From JALENY01 sp036310185 (GTDB lineage: Bacteria > Bacillota > Clostridia > Lachnospirales > Lachnospiraceae), in NCBI GenBank assembly GCA_036310185.1, contig JAXJSH010000042.1, positions 1 through 51,209 on the forward strand: 51,209 bases of DNA, read 5' to 3'. The notes under the pieces were generated by a model. That model saw only the letters and a program-made list of their open reading frames with translations. It searched no databases and had not been told where the DNA came from. Positions 9,299 to 18,201 of this stretch are shown piece after piece (position 1 is the stretch's first letter; each line of letters opens with the position of its first letter). The position numbers were made by a program, and so were the translations under genes.

Positions 9299-9334
9299 AT
9301 TCTATCGAAAAAGATATTAAGAAGTCTTTAAGAA
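9299..9334 (-). promoter_or_regulatory. Predicted response-regulator operator and -10 element of the ABC transporter
   Basis: On the minus strand TTCTTAA occurs twice (9328-9334 and 9317-9323), exactly 11 bp apart, the one-turn spacing bound by OmpR/PhoB-family regulators. A TAGAAT -10 (plus-strand complement at 9299-9304) lies 12 bp after the proximal repeat, so the repeat covers the -35 region. No good -35 hexamer is present, as expected for an activated promoter. Confidence 0.5.
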
Positions 9335-10471
9335 CTATTTTATCGCAGAAAAAACAACCGTCACTTCCAGACCATTCCCGTGATTATGAAGCAGGACTTT
9401 TCCATTCATTTTTTCCGCAAGATATTTTATAATATACAGCCCCAGCCCGGATCCCTGCTCATCAGCACAGTTATGCCCCCGGTAAAACTTGTCAAAAATG
9501 AAGGGCATATCTTCATCCGGTATGCCAGACCCATAATCCCGAAAATGTACCATTACGTCCGTATCTGACTTGGTAAAAGATACTTCCATATTTGTTTTTG
9601 CATATTTTCTGGCATTATTAATAATATTTTCCGTAATTTGAATCACTCTCTTTTTATCCGCCGAAACGATCGCTGTAAAAGGAGGATCTGACACCTTCAC
9701 ATCCGCCTGTTCTCCCGCAATTTCTTCTATGGCGGTTTTCAAAAATCCGCAGATTTCAAATGATTCTGAACTGATCTGAATTTTCTCCAGATCAGAAAGT
9801 GAGTGCAAAAACAGATCGTTGGTCAATCCTGAAACTTCATCACATTTTTTCATAATGACCGAAAGATATTTCGCCCGGCGTTCCGGCGATGTATCCATAT
9901 GAGCCTCCAGCCCCTCCGCATAAGCCCGGATGGAAGCAATGGGGGTTTTGATATCATGAGACAGCGTTGCAATGACCGTTTTATTATTTTCTACGGCTTC
10001 ACGCTCACAGGAGCGGGCTTTTATGATTTCTTTTCGCATACTGTCAAATGCCCATGTAAATTTACCAAAATAATTTGTCCGTTCATAGTTCAGCGGAATA
10101 TCAAAATTCCCCTGTGCAATTTTCTCTGCAAAATTTTCCATCCGGTCAAAGGGGCGAAGGATTGCAAAATATATATACCCAAATACCACCGCCAAAAACA
10201 AAAGACAGATTCCGCCCACCATAAGCAGACTGTTCCGGCTTCTGTTCTGCACATCAGATTCCCGCAGATCTTCCTTTAGAATCAATGCTTTTTCCACAAC
10301 ATGTTCATTTTCACCCATGCGTGCAAGCTGTTCAATCTCATTGACCGCAATAATCTGTTCTGCCCGGGTCTCCTCCTCATCCAGATTATATTCATACAGA
10401 TAAAATCCGGCTATAACACTTACAATTAACACCGCAAAAAATGCAGTTATTCCCGCTAATTTTTTCTTCAT
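9335..10471 (-). CDS. Two-component sensor histidine kinase
   Basis: Membrane sensor with helices at about 7-25 and 82-104 bounding a small extracytoplasmic loop of some 55 residues, then a HAMP-like linker (106-150). The HisKA motif TLSHDIKTP has its phospho-accepting His at 172. The ATPase domain has an N box (ENIINNARKYA), G1 (DYGSGIP) and G2 (GSGLGLYI). It phosphorylates the response regulator encoded just upstream; the kinase ATG overlaps that gene's TGA (ATGA), and GGAGGTG precedes it. The ligand is unknown; the neighbouring exporter suggests an envelope or antimicrobial-peptide signal. Confidence 0.92.
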   Translation of the reverse strand: MKKKLAGITAFFAVLIVSVIAGFYLYEYNLDEEETRAEQIIAVNEIEQLARMGENEHVVEKALILKEDLRESDVQNRSRNSLLMVGGICLLFLAVVFGYIYFAILRPFDRMENFAEKIAQGNFDIPLNYERTNYFGKFTWAFDSMRKEIIKARSCEREAVENNKTVIATLSHDIKTPIASIRAYAEGLEAHMDTSPERRAKYLSVIMKKCDEVSGLTNDLFLHSLSDLEKIQISSESFEICGFLKTAIEEIAGEQADVKVSDPPFTAIVSADKKRVIQITENIINNARKYAKTNMEVSFTKSDTDVMVHFRDYGSGIPDEDMPFIFDKFYRGHNCADEQGSGLGLYIIKYLAEKMNGKVLLHNHGNGLEVTVVFSAIK

Positions 10472-11154
10472 TTCGGCACCTCCAGCATATAGCCAACTTT
10501 AAAAACAGTCTTTATATACTGCGGTTTTCCCGGACAGTCTTCCAGCTTTTCCCTTAGCCAACGGATGTGAACAGCCAATGTTGACGGTTCCACCATGGAA
10601 AATGCGCCCCACACCTCTGCCAACAGTATTTCCTTTGAAATAGCCACATTTTTGTGTTCACAAAGATATGCAAGCAAATCAAATTCCCGCAGAGAAAGCG
10701 ACACCGCCTCAGTCTTTTTCATCACAGTTCTTGCCGTAAGATTGACAGTCACATCACCAAAGGAAACCACCTGTTCTTCCTCTGAAAATCCATATGTACG
10801 GCGAATCAGTGCATTCACTCTGGAAAGCAGTTCCTTCATAGAATAAGGTTTGGGCAGGTAATCATCGCCCCCAATGTCAAAACCGGTGATCCGGTCTGTC
10901 TCACTGGTTCTCGCGCTGGCAAAAATCACAGGCACTGTAGATACGCGGCGCAGTTCTCTGCATAATTCAAAGCCTGTAGTGCCTGGCAGATTGATATCAA
11001 GCAAAATCAGATGATACGTATTCTGTGCCAGCAGTTCAAAAGCTTTTTCTCCATCTTGCGCTGCGGATACACAATACCCATAATCTTCAAGCATATCAGA
11101 AATAATAAGGGAAAGATCCTGATCATCATCGATTATTAAAATGTGTTTTTTCAT
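10468..11154 (-). CDS. OmpR/PhoB-family response regulator
   Basis: The receiver domain (1-115) has the acidic pair Asp9/Asp10, phospho-acceptor Asp53 in LLDINLP and Lys102 in PKPYS. The C-terminal winged helix (about 130-228) carries LSLREFDLLAYL and HIRWLREKLE. It likely activates the ABC genes through the TTCTTAA repeat downstream of the kinase gene. ATG at 11154 is chosen because GAGAGGA lies just before it and translation then begins with MKKHILIIDD, the normal receiver start; the in-frame extension upstream does not look like protein. A 16-bp palindrome sits some 60 bp above the start. Confidence 0.92.
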   Translation of the reverse strand: MKKHILIIDDDQDLSLIISDMLEDYGYCVSAAQDGEKAFELLAQNTYHLILLDINLPGTTGFELCRELRRVSTVPVIFASARTSETDRITGFDIGGDDYLPKPYSMKELLSRVNALIRRTYGFSEEEQVVSFGDVTVNLTARTVMKKTEAVSLSLREFDLLAYLCEHKNVAISKEILLAEVWGAFSMVEPSTLAVHIRWLREKLEDCPGKPQYIKTVFKVGYMLEVPK

Positions 11155-11479
11155 GATTCCTCTCTTTCTATACGTGTCGTTCAATACCCTGCAGACAAAT
11201 TGTATGATTTCTGTAACAAAATATTTTGTTCTGTCTCTCAGAATTGCATGTTGTTTTCCTAATGAATTGTACCATATTCTGTTCAAAATTAAATCTCAAA
11301 ATCTCTGCATCCTTCCACGTAAAATACTGCAATCAGCATACACAAATTCAATATCGCCTGTTCCTGGTATATATCTTGCGTATTCTGCCTGGTCTTTCCA
11401 TTTCGGCGTTTCGCCATGATCACAGGTACTTTATTACATTTTTACCAATTCTATAAAGAGGACTTTGCCAATGAAAAAA
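11155..11479. promoter_or_regulatory. Leader region of the two-component operon with a 16-bp palindrome
   Basis: AACAAAATATTTTGTT at 11215-11230 is a perfect palindrome and a possible operator. A weak TACAAT -10 follows on the minus strand. The remainder, up to the terminator at 11480, is AT-rich with no convincing gene or RNA. Confidence 0.3.
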
Positions 11480-11513
11480 CAGCCATATCAGACTTTCAAA
11501 TCCGACATGGCTG
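11480..11513. terminator. Intrinsic terminator of the debranching enzyme gene
   Basis: CAGCCAT pairs with ATGGCTG, extended by two further short pairings, with T-runs on both sides, so it can act in both directions. It lies 44 bp after the minus-strand stop. Confidence 0.75.
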
Positions 11514-11556
11514 CTTTTTTCTGCAGATTCATAGCAAATATCTCATAAAAATGGCA

Positions 11557-13566
11557 TTAATTATGTTTCTCAATGCGCTCTATCGCTTCATAAACTCTTA
11601 ATATCTCACCAACACTCCAGGCCTGTGCAAAACATCCCTTTGAATCCGTGGGATTCAATCCATCATAAATTTCTGCAATATGCCCGATACATCCTTCACG
11701 CAAAGCAGCTGTCATACTCTGCAGCTGGCGGCGCACCGTTTTTGCAGCGGCTTTTTTATCATCTGCCCATTTAAGATAAGCCAGATAATATCCTCCAAGC
11801 GGAAAGCCCCACACCGTTCCCTGATGATATGCCATATCGCGTTCCACCATCGGTCCCCCATAGAATCCATGGAATTCTTCATCCTTTGGTGACAGACTGC
11901 GAAGTCCCACCGGGGTATACAGTTCTTCAAATACTTTTTGAATCACACCGTCTGCCTGCTCTTTATTCAGCATGGAATATGGCATTGATGCTGCCCAGAT
12001 CTGATTGCAGCGAATCTGAGCATCGGCTTTTGTTCCGGATGCAAGATCTTTCAGGCAGTTCTCTGTTTCATTCCAGAATTCCCGGATAAAACTTTCTTTT
12101 ACCAGTTCTGCCAGTTTTGCATAATCAACTGCTTTTTCATTTTCCGGAGTTTCCAGCAAATCAGCAAATTCTTCCGCAATCATAAGTGCATTATACCAAT
12201 AGGCATTGATTTCCACCGGTTTTCCATGGCGGGGGGTCGGCAAAATACCATTGACACACACATCCATCCAGGTGAGCTGCTCCAGATCACTTCCGGCCAT
12301 AATCAGTCCGTCCACATCCATCTTTATATGGAAATCCGTTCCTTCTTTATACCAGTGAATAATCTCATTGATGGTGGGCATCGCCTCTTCCACAAAGGCT
12401 TTGTCACCACTGGCACGGTAATATTCATATACCGCATTCACGAACAACAGCGCTGCGTCTACCGTATTATACATGGGTGCATCTTTTCCTTCCGGAAAAA
12501 GGTTTGGCATGATACCGTTTCTGCAATATTTCATGAAGGTCCTTAAAATACTTTTTGCCGTGTCATACTGTTTTGTTGATATGGTACAACCGGTCAGCGC
12601 AATCATGGTATCTCTGCCCCAGTCTTCAAAAAACGGAAATCCGGCAAGTATGGATTTGCCATCGGTAGACTCACGGTAAGTAATATAGGCATCCGCACTT
12701 CTCACCAGACATTTGGCCGTCTCATCTTTCAGGCCCGCAGTTTCAATCAGTGCTTTCTGTCTTGCAATTTCGTTTTCGATCAACGCATCCATCTTTTCAT
12801 CAGCATCATCTGTACTGTACACAATGTAATGTTCGCCCGCTTCTGAAAAAGAAACCGTATGATTATAAAAAGCAAATCCTTCACTGTCTCTTCCATCCCG
12901 CTCATCATATGCGTAAAAGAAATCAGCTGCTTTCTTTTGCTCATATACCGTCACTTCACCATCTGTCGTAAATGCGAGATCCATACCGTTACTTCTTATT
13001 ATGGAAGAAACTGCATCTTTTCCATTTTTCATTCTCTGGTTCTTATCATGTTCCGTACTGCCGAAGATTTCATATTTCTGATCTTCTGCCGGCATTTTCC
13101 CCTTTGGTGAAAAATGAAGCAGCGGAGTTACGCTCAGTTTCACATCTGAATTTCCATGATTTACAATTTCATATTTAATTCCAAGCGTATTGACACCCTG
13201 TTTCATAACAACCGTTTTTATCACTTCGACCGGGCCAACTTTATATACAAATTCCGGAATATACTCATAAGAAAAGCCGTTTATATACCGGAATCCCTGC
13301 CATTCATCCTCATCATCCGTAAACCGCTGTGCACTGAGCAGATATTCCTGACCGTCAATGTACAGTTTTTCCAGCGTATTTGCAATAAGCTGATATCTTT
13401 TATTGGGAGCTGTCACTGCGGCCATAAAAAGAGTATGGTCCGCTCTTGCACATGAACCGGCAATCGTCAGTGAAGAAAAGCCGCCCAGACCATTTGTTAA
13501 AAGATAGCAGTTCTCTTCTGCTCTCTGCAAAGTTCTAAAATCATTTTTACCATAAACAAACTTCAT
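11557..13566 (-). CDS. Glycogen debranching enzyme, amylo-alpha-1,6-glucosidase type
   Basis: Removes alpha-1,6 branch residues from glycogen or limit dextrins in the cytoplasm. The N-terminal domain begins with the family's LLTNGLGGFSS and SCARADHTLF blocks. The C-terminal (alpha/alpha)6 glucosidase domain shows the hallmark AGFPFFEDWGRDTMIAL followed by EQLTWMD and GRDT-type acidic segments. The 669 residues fit the archaeal/bacterial single-activity family rather than the bifunctional eukaryotic enzyme. No signal peptide. The ATG at 13566 has only a weak upstream purine stretch although the N-terminus looks complete, so translation may be modest. With phosphoglucomutase and the neighbouring glycolytic genes it supports glucan use. 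Confidence 0.9.
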   Translation of the reverse strand: MKFVYGKNDFRTLQRAEENCYLLTNGLGGFSSLTIAGSCARADHTLFMAAVTAPNKRYQLIANTLEKLYIDGQEYLLSAQRFTDDEDEWQGFRYINGFSYEYIPEFVYKVGPVEVIKTVVMKQGVNTLGIKYEIVNHGNSDVKLSVTPLLHFSPKGKMPAEDQKYEIFGSTEHDKNQRMKNGKDAVSSIIRSNGMDLAFTTDGEVTVYEQKKAADFFYAYDERDGRDSEGFAFYNHTVSFSEAGEHYIVYSTDDADEKMDALIENEIARQKALIETAGLKDETAKCLVRSADAYITYRESTDGKSILAGFPFFEDWGRDTMIALTGCTISTKQYDTAKSILRTFMKYCRNGIMPNLFPEGKDAPMYNTVDAALLFVNAVYEYYRASGDKAFVEEAMPTINEIIHWYKEGTDFHIKMDVDGLIMAGSDLEQLTWMDVCVNGILPTPRHGKPVEINAYWYNALMIAEEFADLLETPENEKAVDYAKLAELVKESFIREFWNETENCLKDLASGTKADAQIRCNQIWAASMPYSMLNKEQADGVIQKVFEELYTPVGLRSLSPKDEEFHGFYGGPMVERDMAYHQGTVWGFPLGGYYLAYLKWADDKKAAAKTVRRQLQSMTAALREGCIGHIAEIYDGLNPTDSKGCFAQAWSVGEILRVYEAIERIEKHN

Positions 13567-13635
13567 TTCTAATTTTCACAGTCACTTCATATATATGGGA
13601 AATGAAACTGCCTCTCCTTTCGCCTGTTTGCAAAA

Positions 13636-13659
13636 ACCCCGTCTGTTTCCAGACGGGGT
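13636..13659 (-). terminator. Intrinsic terminator of ppdK
   Basis: A perfect 10-bp stem ACCCCGTCTG/CAGACGGGGT with a GAAA loop on the minus strand, followed by TTTTTG, 35 bp after the stop. Confidence 0.9.
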
Positions 13660-13693
13660 CTTCTATTTTATAGGATTATCAAATTAACAAATC

Positions 13694-16318
13694 TTATTTG
13701 TCAGCGATTGCTGCCTGAGCTGCTGCCAGTCTTGCGATCGGCACACGGAACGGTGAACAGGATACATAATCCAGACCGATCTTGTGGCAGAATTCTACGG
13801 AAGACGGATCTCCGCCGTGCTCACCACAGATACCGATGTGAAGTTTCTCGTTAACCGGTTTACCAAGTTTGATAGCCATTTCCATAAGCTTACCAACACC
13901 AGTCTGATCCAGTTTTGCAAACGGATCGTTTTCGAAGATCTTAGCATCATAGTAAGCATCCAGGAATTTACCAGCATCATCACGGGAGAAACCGTATGTC
14001 ATCTGTGTCAGGTCGTTTGTACCGAAGCAGAAGAAGTCAGCGTTAGCTGCAACTTCATCAGCTGTTAAGCATGCTCTCGGGATCTCAAGCATAGTACCAA
14101 CTTCGTAATCAAGTTCTACACCTGCTGCTGCGATTTCAGCATCAGCGGTAGCTACTACTACAGATTTAACATATTTTAACTCTTTTACATCGCCTACTAA
14201 CGGAATCATGATTTCCGGTTTTACGTTCCAGTCAGCATGTGCTTTCTGAACGTTGATTGCAGCGCGGATAACAGCTTTTGTCTGCATTTTAGCGATTTCC
14301 GGATAAGTAACTGCCAGACGGCATCCACGATGACCCATCATCGGGTTGAATTCATGTAAGCCATCAATGATAGCTTTGATTTCTTCTACTGTTTTGCCCT
14401 GAGCGTCAGCCAGTTTCTTGATATCTTCTTCTTCAGTCGGAACAAACTCATGCAGAGGCGGATCCAGGAAACGGATGGTTACCGGGTTACCTTCCAGAGC
14501 TTCGTACAGTTTTTCGAAGTCACCCTGCTGATACGGAAGAATTTTTTCAAGAGCTACTTCTCTTTCTTCTACTGTATCAGAACAGATCATTTCACGGAAT
14601 GCAGCAATTCTGTCTTCTTCGAAGAACATATGCTCTGTACGGCAAAGACCGATACCTTCTGCACCAAGTTCACGGGCTTTTTTCGCGTCAGCCGGAGTAT
14701 CTGCGTTTGTACGAACTTTCAGTCTTCTGAATTTATCAGCCCAAGCCATGATTCTTCCGAATTCACCAGCGATCTGAGCGTCAACAGTCGGGATGATGCC
14801 TTCATAGATGTTACCTGTTGTACCATCGATAGAGATTGCATCTCCTTCATGGAATTCTTTACCAGCTAAGGTAAATTTCTTGTTTTCTTCGTCCATAGCG
14901 ATGTCGCCACATCCGGATACACAGCAGGTACCCATACCACGAGCTACTACAGCAGCGTGAGATGTCATACCACCACGAACAGTCAGGATACCCTGAGCAG
15001 ATTTCATACCTGTGATATCTTCCGGAGAAGTCTCAAGACGAACAAGAACTACTTTTTCTCCTCTTGCAGCCCATTCTACAGCATCTTCAGCTGTGAATAC
15101 AACTTTACCGCAAGCAGCACCCGGAGATGCACCAAGACCTTTGCCCATCGGAGTAGCAGCTTTTAATGCAGCAGCATCGAACTGCGGATGAAGCAGAGTA
15201 TCCAGGTTACGCGGATCGATCATAGCTACAGCTTCTTCTTCTGTTCTCATGCCTTCATCAACAAGGTCACAAGCGATTTTCAGAGCTGCCTGAGCTGTTC
15301 TCTTACCATTACGTGTCTGCAGCATGAAAAGTTTTCTATCCTGGATAGTAAACTCCATATCCTGCATATCTCTGTAGTGATTTTCCAGAGTAGAGCAAAC
15401 TTTTGTAAACTGTTCAAATACTTCCGGCATAACGTCTGCTAATGCAGAGATCGGCTGCGGTGTACGAACACCTGCAACTACGTCTTCACCCTGAGCATTG
15501 ATCAGGAACTCACCCATAAGTTTCTTTTCGCCTGTAGCCGGGTCACGTGTAAATGCAACACCTGTACCAGACTGATCAGACCAGTTACCGAATGCCATTT
15601 CCTGTACGTTAACTGCAGTACCCCAGGAATACGGGATATCGTTGTCACGACGGTAAACGTTTGCACGCGGGTTGTCCCAGGAACGGAATACAGCTTTTAC
15701 AGCACCCATCAGCTGTTCCTTCGGATCATTCGGGAAGTCAGAACCGATTTTGGATTTGTACTCAGCTTTGAACTGGTTAGCCAGTTCTTTCAGATCTTCT
15801 GCTGTAAGATCTACGTCCTGAGTAACGCCTCTGTCAGCTTTCATTTTGTCGATCAGCTCTTCGAAGTATTTTTTACCTACTTCCATAACTACGTCAGAGT
15901 ACATCTGGATGAATCTTCTGTAGCAGTCACGAGCCCATCTTTCGTTGCCAGTTTTCTTAGCAACTACTTCTACTACTTCTTCGTTCAGACCAAGGTTCAG
16001 GATTGTATCCATCATACCCGGCATGGAAGCTCTTGCACCGGAACGAACGGATACAAGAAGCGGATTCTCAAGATCACCGAATTTTTTGCCAGTTACTTCT
16101 TCCATTTTTACAATGGCTTCCATAATCTGTTCCATAATTTCGTCGTTAATTTTTCTGCCATCTTCGTAGTACTGTGTACAAGCTTCTGTTGTGATTGTGA
16201 AGCCCTGCGGTACCGGAAGACCCAGATTGGTCATTTCTGCAAGGTTGGCACCTTTACCGCCCAGAAGATTTCTCATGTTTGCGTTACCTTCAGTAAACAT
16301 GTAAACCCATTTTGCCAT
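13694..16318 (-). CDS. ppdK: Pyruvate, phosphate dikinase
   Basis: Interconverts PEP + AMP + PPi and pyruvate + ATP + Pi. The 874 residues equal the classical clostridial enzyme. The N-terminal nucleotide-binding domain begins MAKWVYMFTEGNANMRNLLGG. The central phosphohistidine motif GGMTSHAAVVARGMG places the catalytic His near 455. The C-terminal PEP/pyruvate TIM barrel has LCRTEHMFF, GHRGCRL and CGEHGGDPSS. In anaerobes it often works in the glycolytic direction, taking up PPi and giving two ATP equivalents per PEP; the PPi-type PFK encoded 326 bp upstream supports that. AGGAGG lies 9 nt before the ATG. Confidence 0.97.
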   Translation of the reverse strand: MAKWVYMFTEGNANMRNLLGGKGANLAEMTNLGLPVPQGFTITTEACTQYYEDGRKINDEIMEQIMEAIVKMEEVTGKKFGDLENPLLVSVRSGARASMPGMMDTILNLGLNEEVVEVVAKKTGNERWARDCYRRFIQMYSDVVMEVGKKYFEELIDKMKADRGVTQDVDLTAEDLKELANQFKAEYKSKIGSDFPNDPKEQLMGAVKAVFRSWDNPRANVYRRDNDIPYSWGTAVNVQEMAFGNWSDQSGTGVAFTRDPATGEKKLMGEFLINAQGEDVVAGVRTPQPISALADVMPEVFEQFTKVCSTLENHYRDMQDMEFTIQDRKLFMLQTRNGKRTAQAALKIACDLVDEGMRTEEEAVAMIDPRNLDTLLHPQFDAAALKAATPMGKGLGASPGAACGKVVFTAEDAVEWAARGEKVVLVRLETSPEDITGMKSAQGILTVRGGMTSHAAVVARGMGTCCVSGCGDIAMDEENKKFTLAGKEFHEGDAISIDGTTGNIYEGIIPTVDAQIAGEFGRIMAWADKFRRLKVRTNADTPADAKKARELGAEGIGLCRTEHMFFEEDRIAAFREMICSDTVEEREVALEKILPYQQGDFEKLYEALEGNPVTIRFLDPPLHEFVPTEEEDIKKLADAQGKTVEEIKAIIDGLHEFNPMMGHRGCRLAVTYPEIAKMQTKAVIRAAINVQKAHADWNVKPEIMIPLVGDVKELKYVKSVVVATADAEIAAAGVELDYEVGTMLEIPRACLTADEVAANADFFCFGTNDLTQMTYGFSRDDAGKFLDAYYDAKIFENDPFAKLDQTGVGKLMEMAIKLGKPVNEKLHIGICGEHGGDPSSVEFCHKIGLDYVSCSPFRVPIARLAAAQAAIADK

Positions 16319-16416
16319 TTGATAATTCCTCCTACTTGTATTGTGTATTTGTCTTGCGGAAGCCGGAAAAAAGCGCCCGCTAACACCCTTTCAATGTGCT
16401 TTGGTCGCACAAACTT

Positions 16417-16444
16417 ATGATAACACATTTATTCCTAAATTCAA
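16417..16444 (-). promoter_or_regulatory. Promoter of ppdK and its leader
   Basis: TTGAAT, a 16-bp spacer and TATCAT on the minus strand give a leader of about 90 nt. The leader can form a small GTGC/GCAC hairpin. No known riboswitch is recognised in 16319-16416. Confidence 0.5.
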
Positions 16445-16564
16445 GTAAAAATTTCCTAAGTTTCCAAAGTTTTTTTTGTCTAAAACGTCGACCTTGCCCT
16501 ATTTTAACGGCAAAACCGTTTTTATACCTGTCCACAGGCATACATCGGCCCTCATAACGCAAAA

Positions 16565-16599
16565 ACAGGACATCTGTTCAAAAAGAACATCTGCCCTGT
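16565..16599 (-). terminator. Intrinsic terminator of the phosphofructokinase gene
   Basis: ACAGG...CCTGT arms with TGTTC/GAACA inner pairs, interrupted by two mismatch sites and followed on the minus strand by TTTTTGC. It starts 46 bp after the stop. Confidence 0.75.
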
Positions 16600-16644
16600 C
16601 TTTCTATTTTATTCTCCCTTATCCCTCAGATCATAAAGTCCTTT

Positions 16645-17889
16645 TTACTGCCAGTGAAAACCTTTTTTGTACAGATGTCTCGGAATACCATCTACCATAA
16701 CCGGCGGTACATCGCCCTGGATCAATGGTTTTACATATGTGATAAACTCATCGGTTACATAGGTACCATCTTTATTTACCCAGTTTCTCGGAACCAGGCG
16801 CTCATCGTTTGCTATCTTATGAACATCTTTTACTGCTGTTCCACTCTGATACGGATCATCGGAATAGCGTTCAATTACAACCATCTTGCCGGTATCCCCT
16901 TCGTCTGCAGCCTTTACAGCGGCACCTCCTACCTGGAATGCTTCTGTAATGTCTACACGGGATGAGCAGTGAGATGCAGCTCTCTGGAGTGTACTCAGCT
17001 CGATCGCTCTTGTCTTGCAGCCGATTTCTGCTTTTATAAGATTAGCAAGATATGCTGCTGTACCGGTCAGCTGTTTGTGACCGAATGCATCTACAAAATC
17101 AGAAGAAACGCCCAATTCACACACATATTTTCCATCTTTTGTACGGATGCCTTCGGAAACAGCAACGACAACGGATGGTTTTTTCTCCAGAAGTTTTCTG
17201 CAGCGTTCTACAAATTTTTCCACATCAAATGGAAGTTCCGGCATATAGATCATATCCGGGCCCGGGCAGTCCTCGCCCTCTGCAAGGGCAGCTGCACCAG
17301 TCAGCCATCCTGCATTGCGTCCCATAATCTCAACGATGGTAACAAGACCATGTTCGTATTCCAGACAGTAGCTGTCGCGAATGATTTCTTTTACTGAAGT
17401 ACCAATGTATTTTGCTGCACTTCCGAAACCAGGTGTATGGTCGGTCAGCGCCAGGTCGTTATCAATTGTCTTCGGACAGCCTACAAATTTAATCTCGCTT
17501 CCTGTAAGCAGGGCGTAATCAGACAGTTTTTTGATGGTATCCATGGAATCATTTCCACCGATATAGATAAAAGCCTCGATTTCCAGTTTGTGTAAAATTT
17601 CAAAGATTTTTTCATATACAGCGATATCTTTATGAATTTCCGGAAGTTTATAACGGCAGGATCCAAGATAAGCTGCCGGCGTTCTCTTCAAAAGTTCCAC
17701 GTCCAGATCGTTGGTAATATGTTCTGATAGGTCAATATATCTCTCTTCCATAAGGCCCTGAACACCGTGCTGCATACCATACACTTTTTTGGCTCCACGT
17801 TCAATCGCAGCACGATATACACCTGCCAGACTTGAGTTGATTGCTGCTGTTGGTCCGCCGGACTGTCCGACAATAACATTTCCCTTCAT
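16645..17889 (-). CDS. 6-phosphofructokinase, probably pyrophosphate-dependent
   Basis: Phosphorylates fructose 6-phosphate, committing sugar to glycolysis. The nucleotide site reads GGNDS (111-115) where ATP enzymes have GGDGS, and PKTIDND (139-145) where ATP enzymes have PGTIDND. The Gly-to-Asp and Gly-to-Lys changes are the accepted markers of PPi-using enzymes. The Asn at 113 in place of Asp is a variation worth noting. MGRNAGW and the later substrate-binding segments are intact. ATG at 17889 is chosen because GGAGGTGCAAT precedes it; the longer in-frame start would add 22 unlikely residues. The promoter TTGTAT-17-TATAAT is directly upstream, and ppdK is the next gene. Confidence 0.9.
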   Translation of the reverse strand: MKGNVIVGQSGGPTAAINSSLAGVYRAAIERGAKKVYGMQHGVQGLMEERYIDLSEHITNDLDVELLKRTPAAYLGSCRYKLPEIHKDIAVYEKIFEILHKLEIEAFIYIGGNDSMDTIKKLSDYALLTGSEIKFVGCPKTIDNDLALTDHTPGFGSAAKYIGTSVKEIIRDSYCLEYEHGLVTIVEIMGRNAGWLTGAAALAEGEDCPGPDMIYMPELPFDVEKFVERCRKLLEKKPSVVVAVSEGIRTKDGKYVCELGVSSDFVDAFGHKQLTGTAAYLANLIKAEIGCKTRAIELSTLQRAASHCSSRVDITEAFQVGGAAVKAADEGDTGKMVVIERYSDDPYQSGTAVKDVHKIANDERLVPRNWVNKDGTYVTDEFITYVKPLIQGDVPPVMVDGIPRHLYKKGFHWQ

Positions 17890-17926
17890 ATTGCACCTCC
17901 ACGTTTTGCATAAATCACTGATAAGA

Positions 17927-17955
17927 ATTATAACATTTATGTGCGAAATATACAA
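17927..17955 (-). promoter_or_regulatory. Promoter of the phosphofructokinase gene
   Basis: TTGTAT, a 17-bp spacer and a perfect TATAAT on the minus strand, leaving a leader of about 30 nt. Confidence 0.7.
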
Positions 17956-18023
17956 GAAAAATTTATCTATTTTCTTTTAATGCAGGCATTTTTCACAAGC
18001 AAAGCACATTTACCCTATAAATA

Positions 18024-18077
18024 CCATTTTTTATTACAAATTGCCAGCGATTCAGAAGGTGCTGTTATAAAAAATGG
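18024..18077. repeat. 54-bp nested inverted repeat between ydjI and the PFK promoter
   Basis: CCATTTTTTAT (18024-18034) is perfectly complementary to ATAAAAAATGG (18067-18077), and CAGC/GCTG pairs inside. No T-run follows at the right place for a standard terminator. It is the only structure seen in the otherwise empty interval 17956-18201 after the ydjI stop. Confidence 0.45.
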
Positions 18078-18201
18078 AGATGAATACAACGATCCATCCC
18101 CATCTTTTCGATTTTTATTTTCATTATCCCACTGTTTCACAGCAGTCTTTGATTCTAACGCAAACAATATTCCCAGCGCCAGTTTTTTTCTGACACGGAT
18201 T

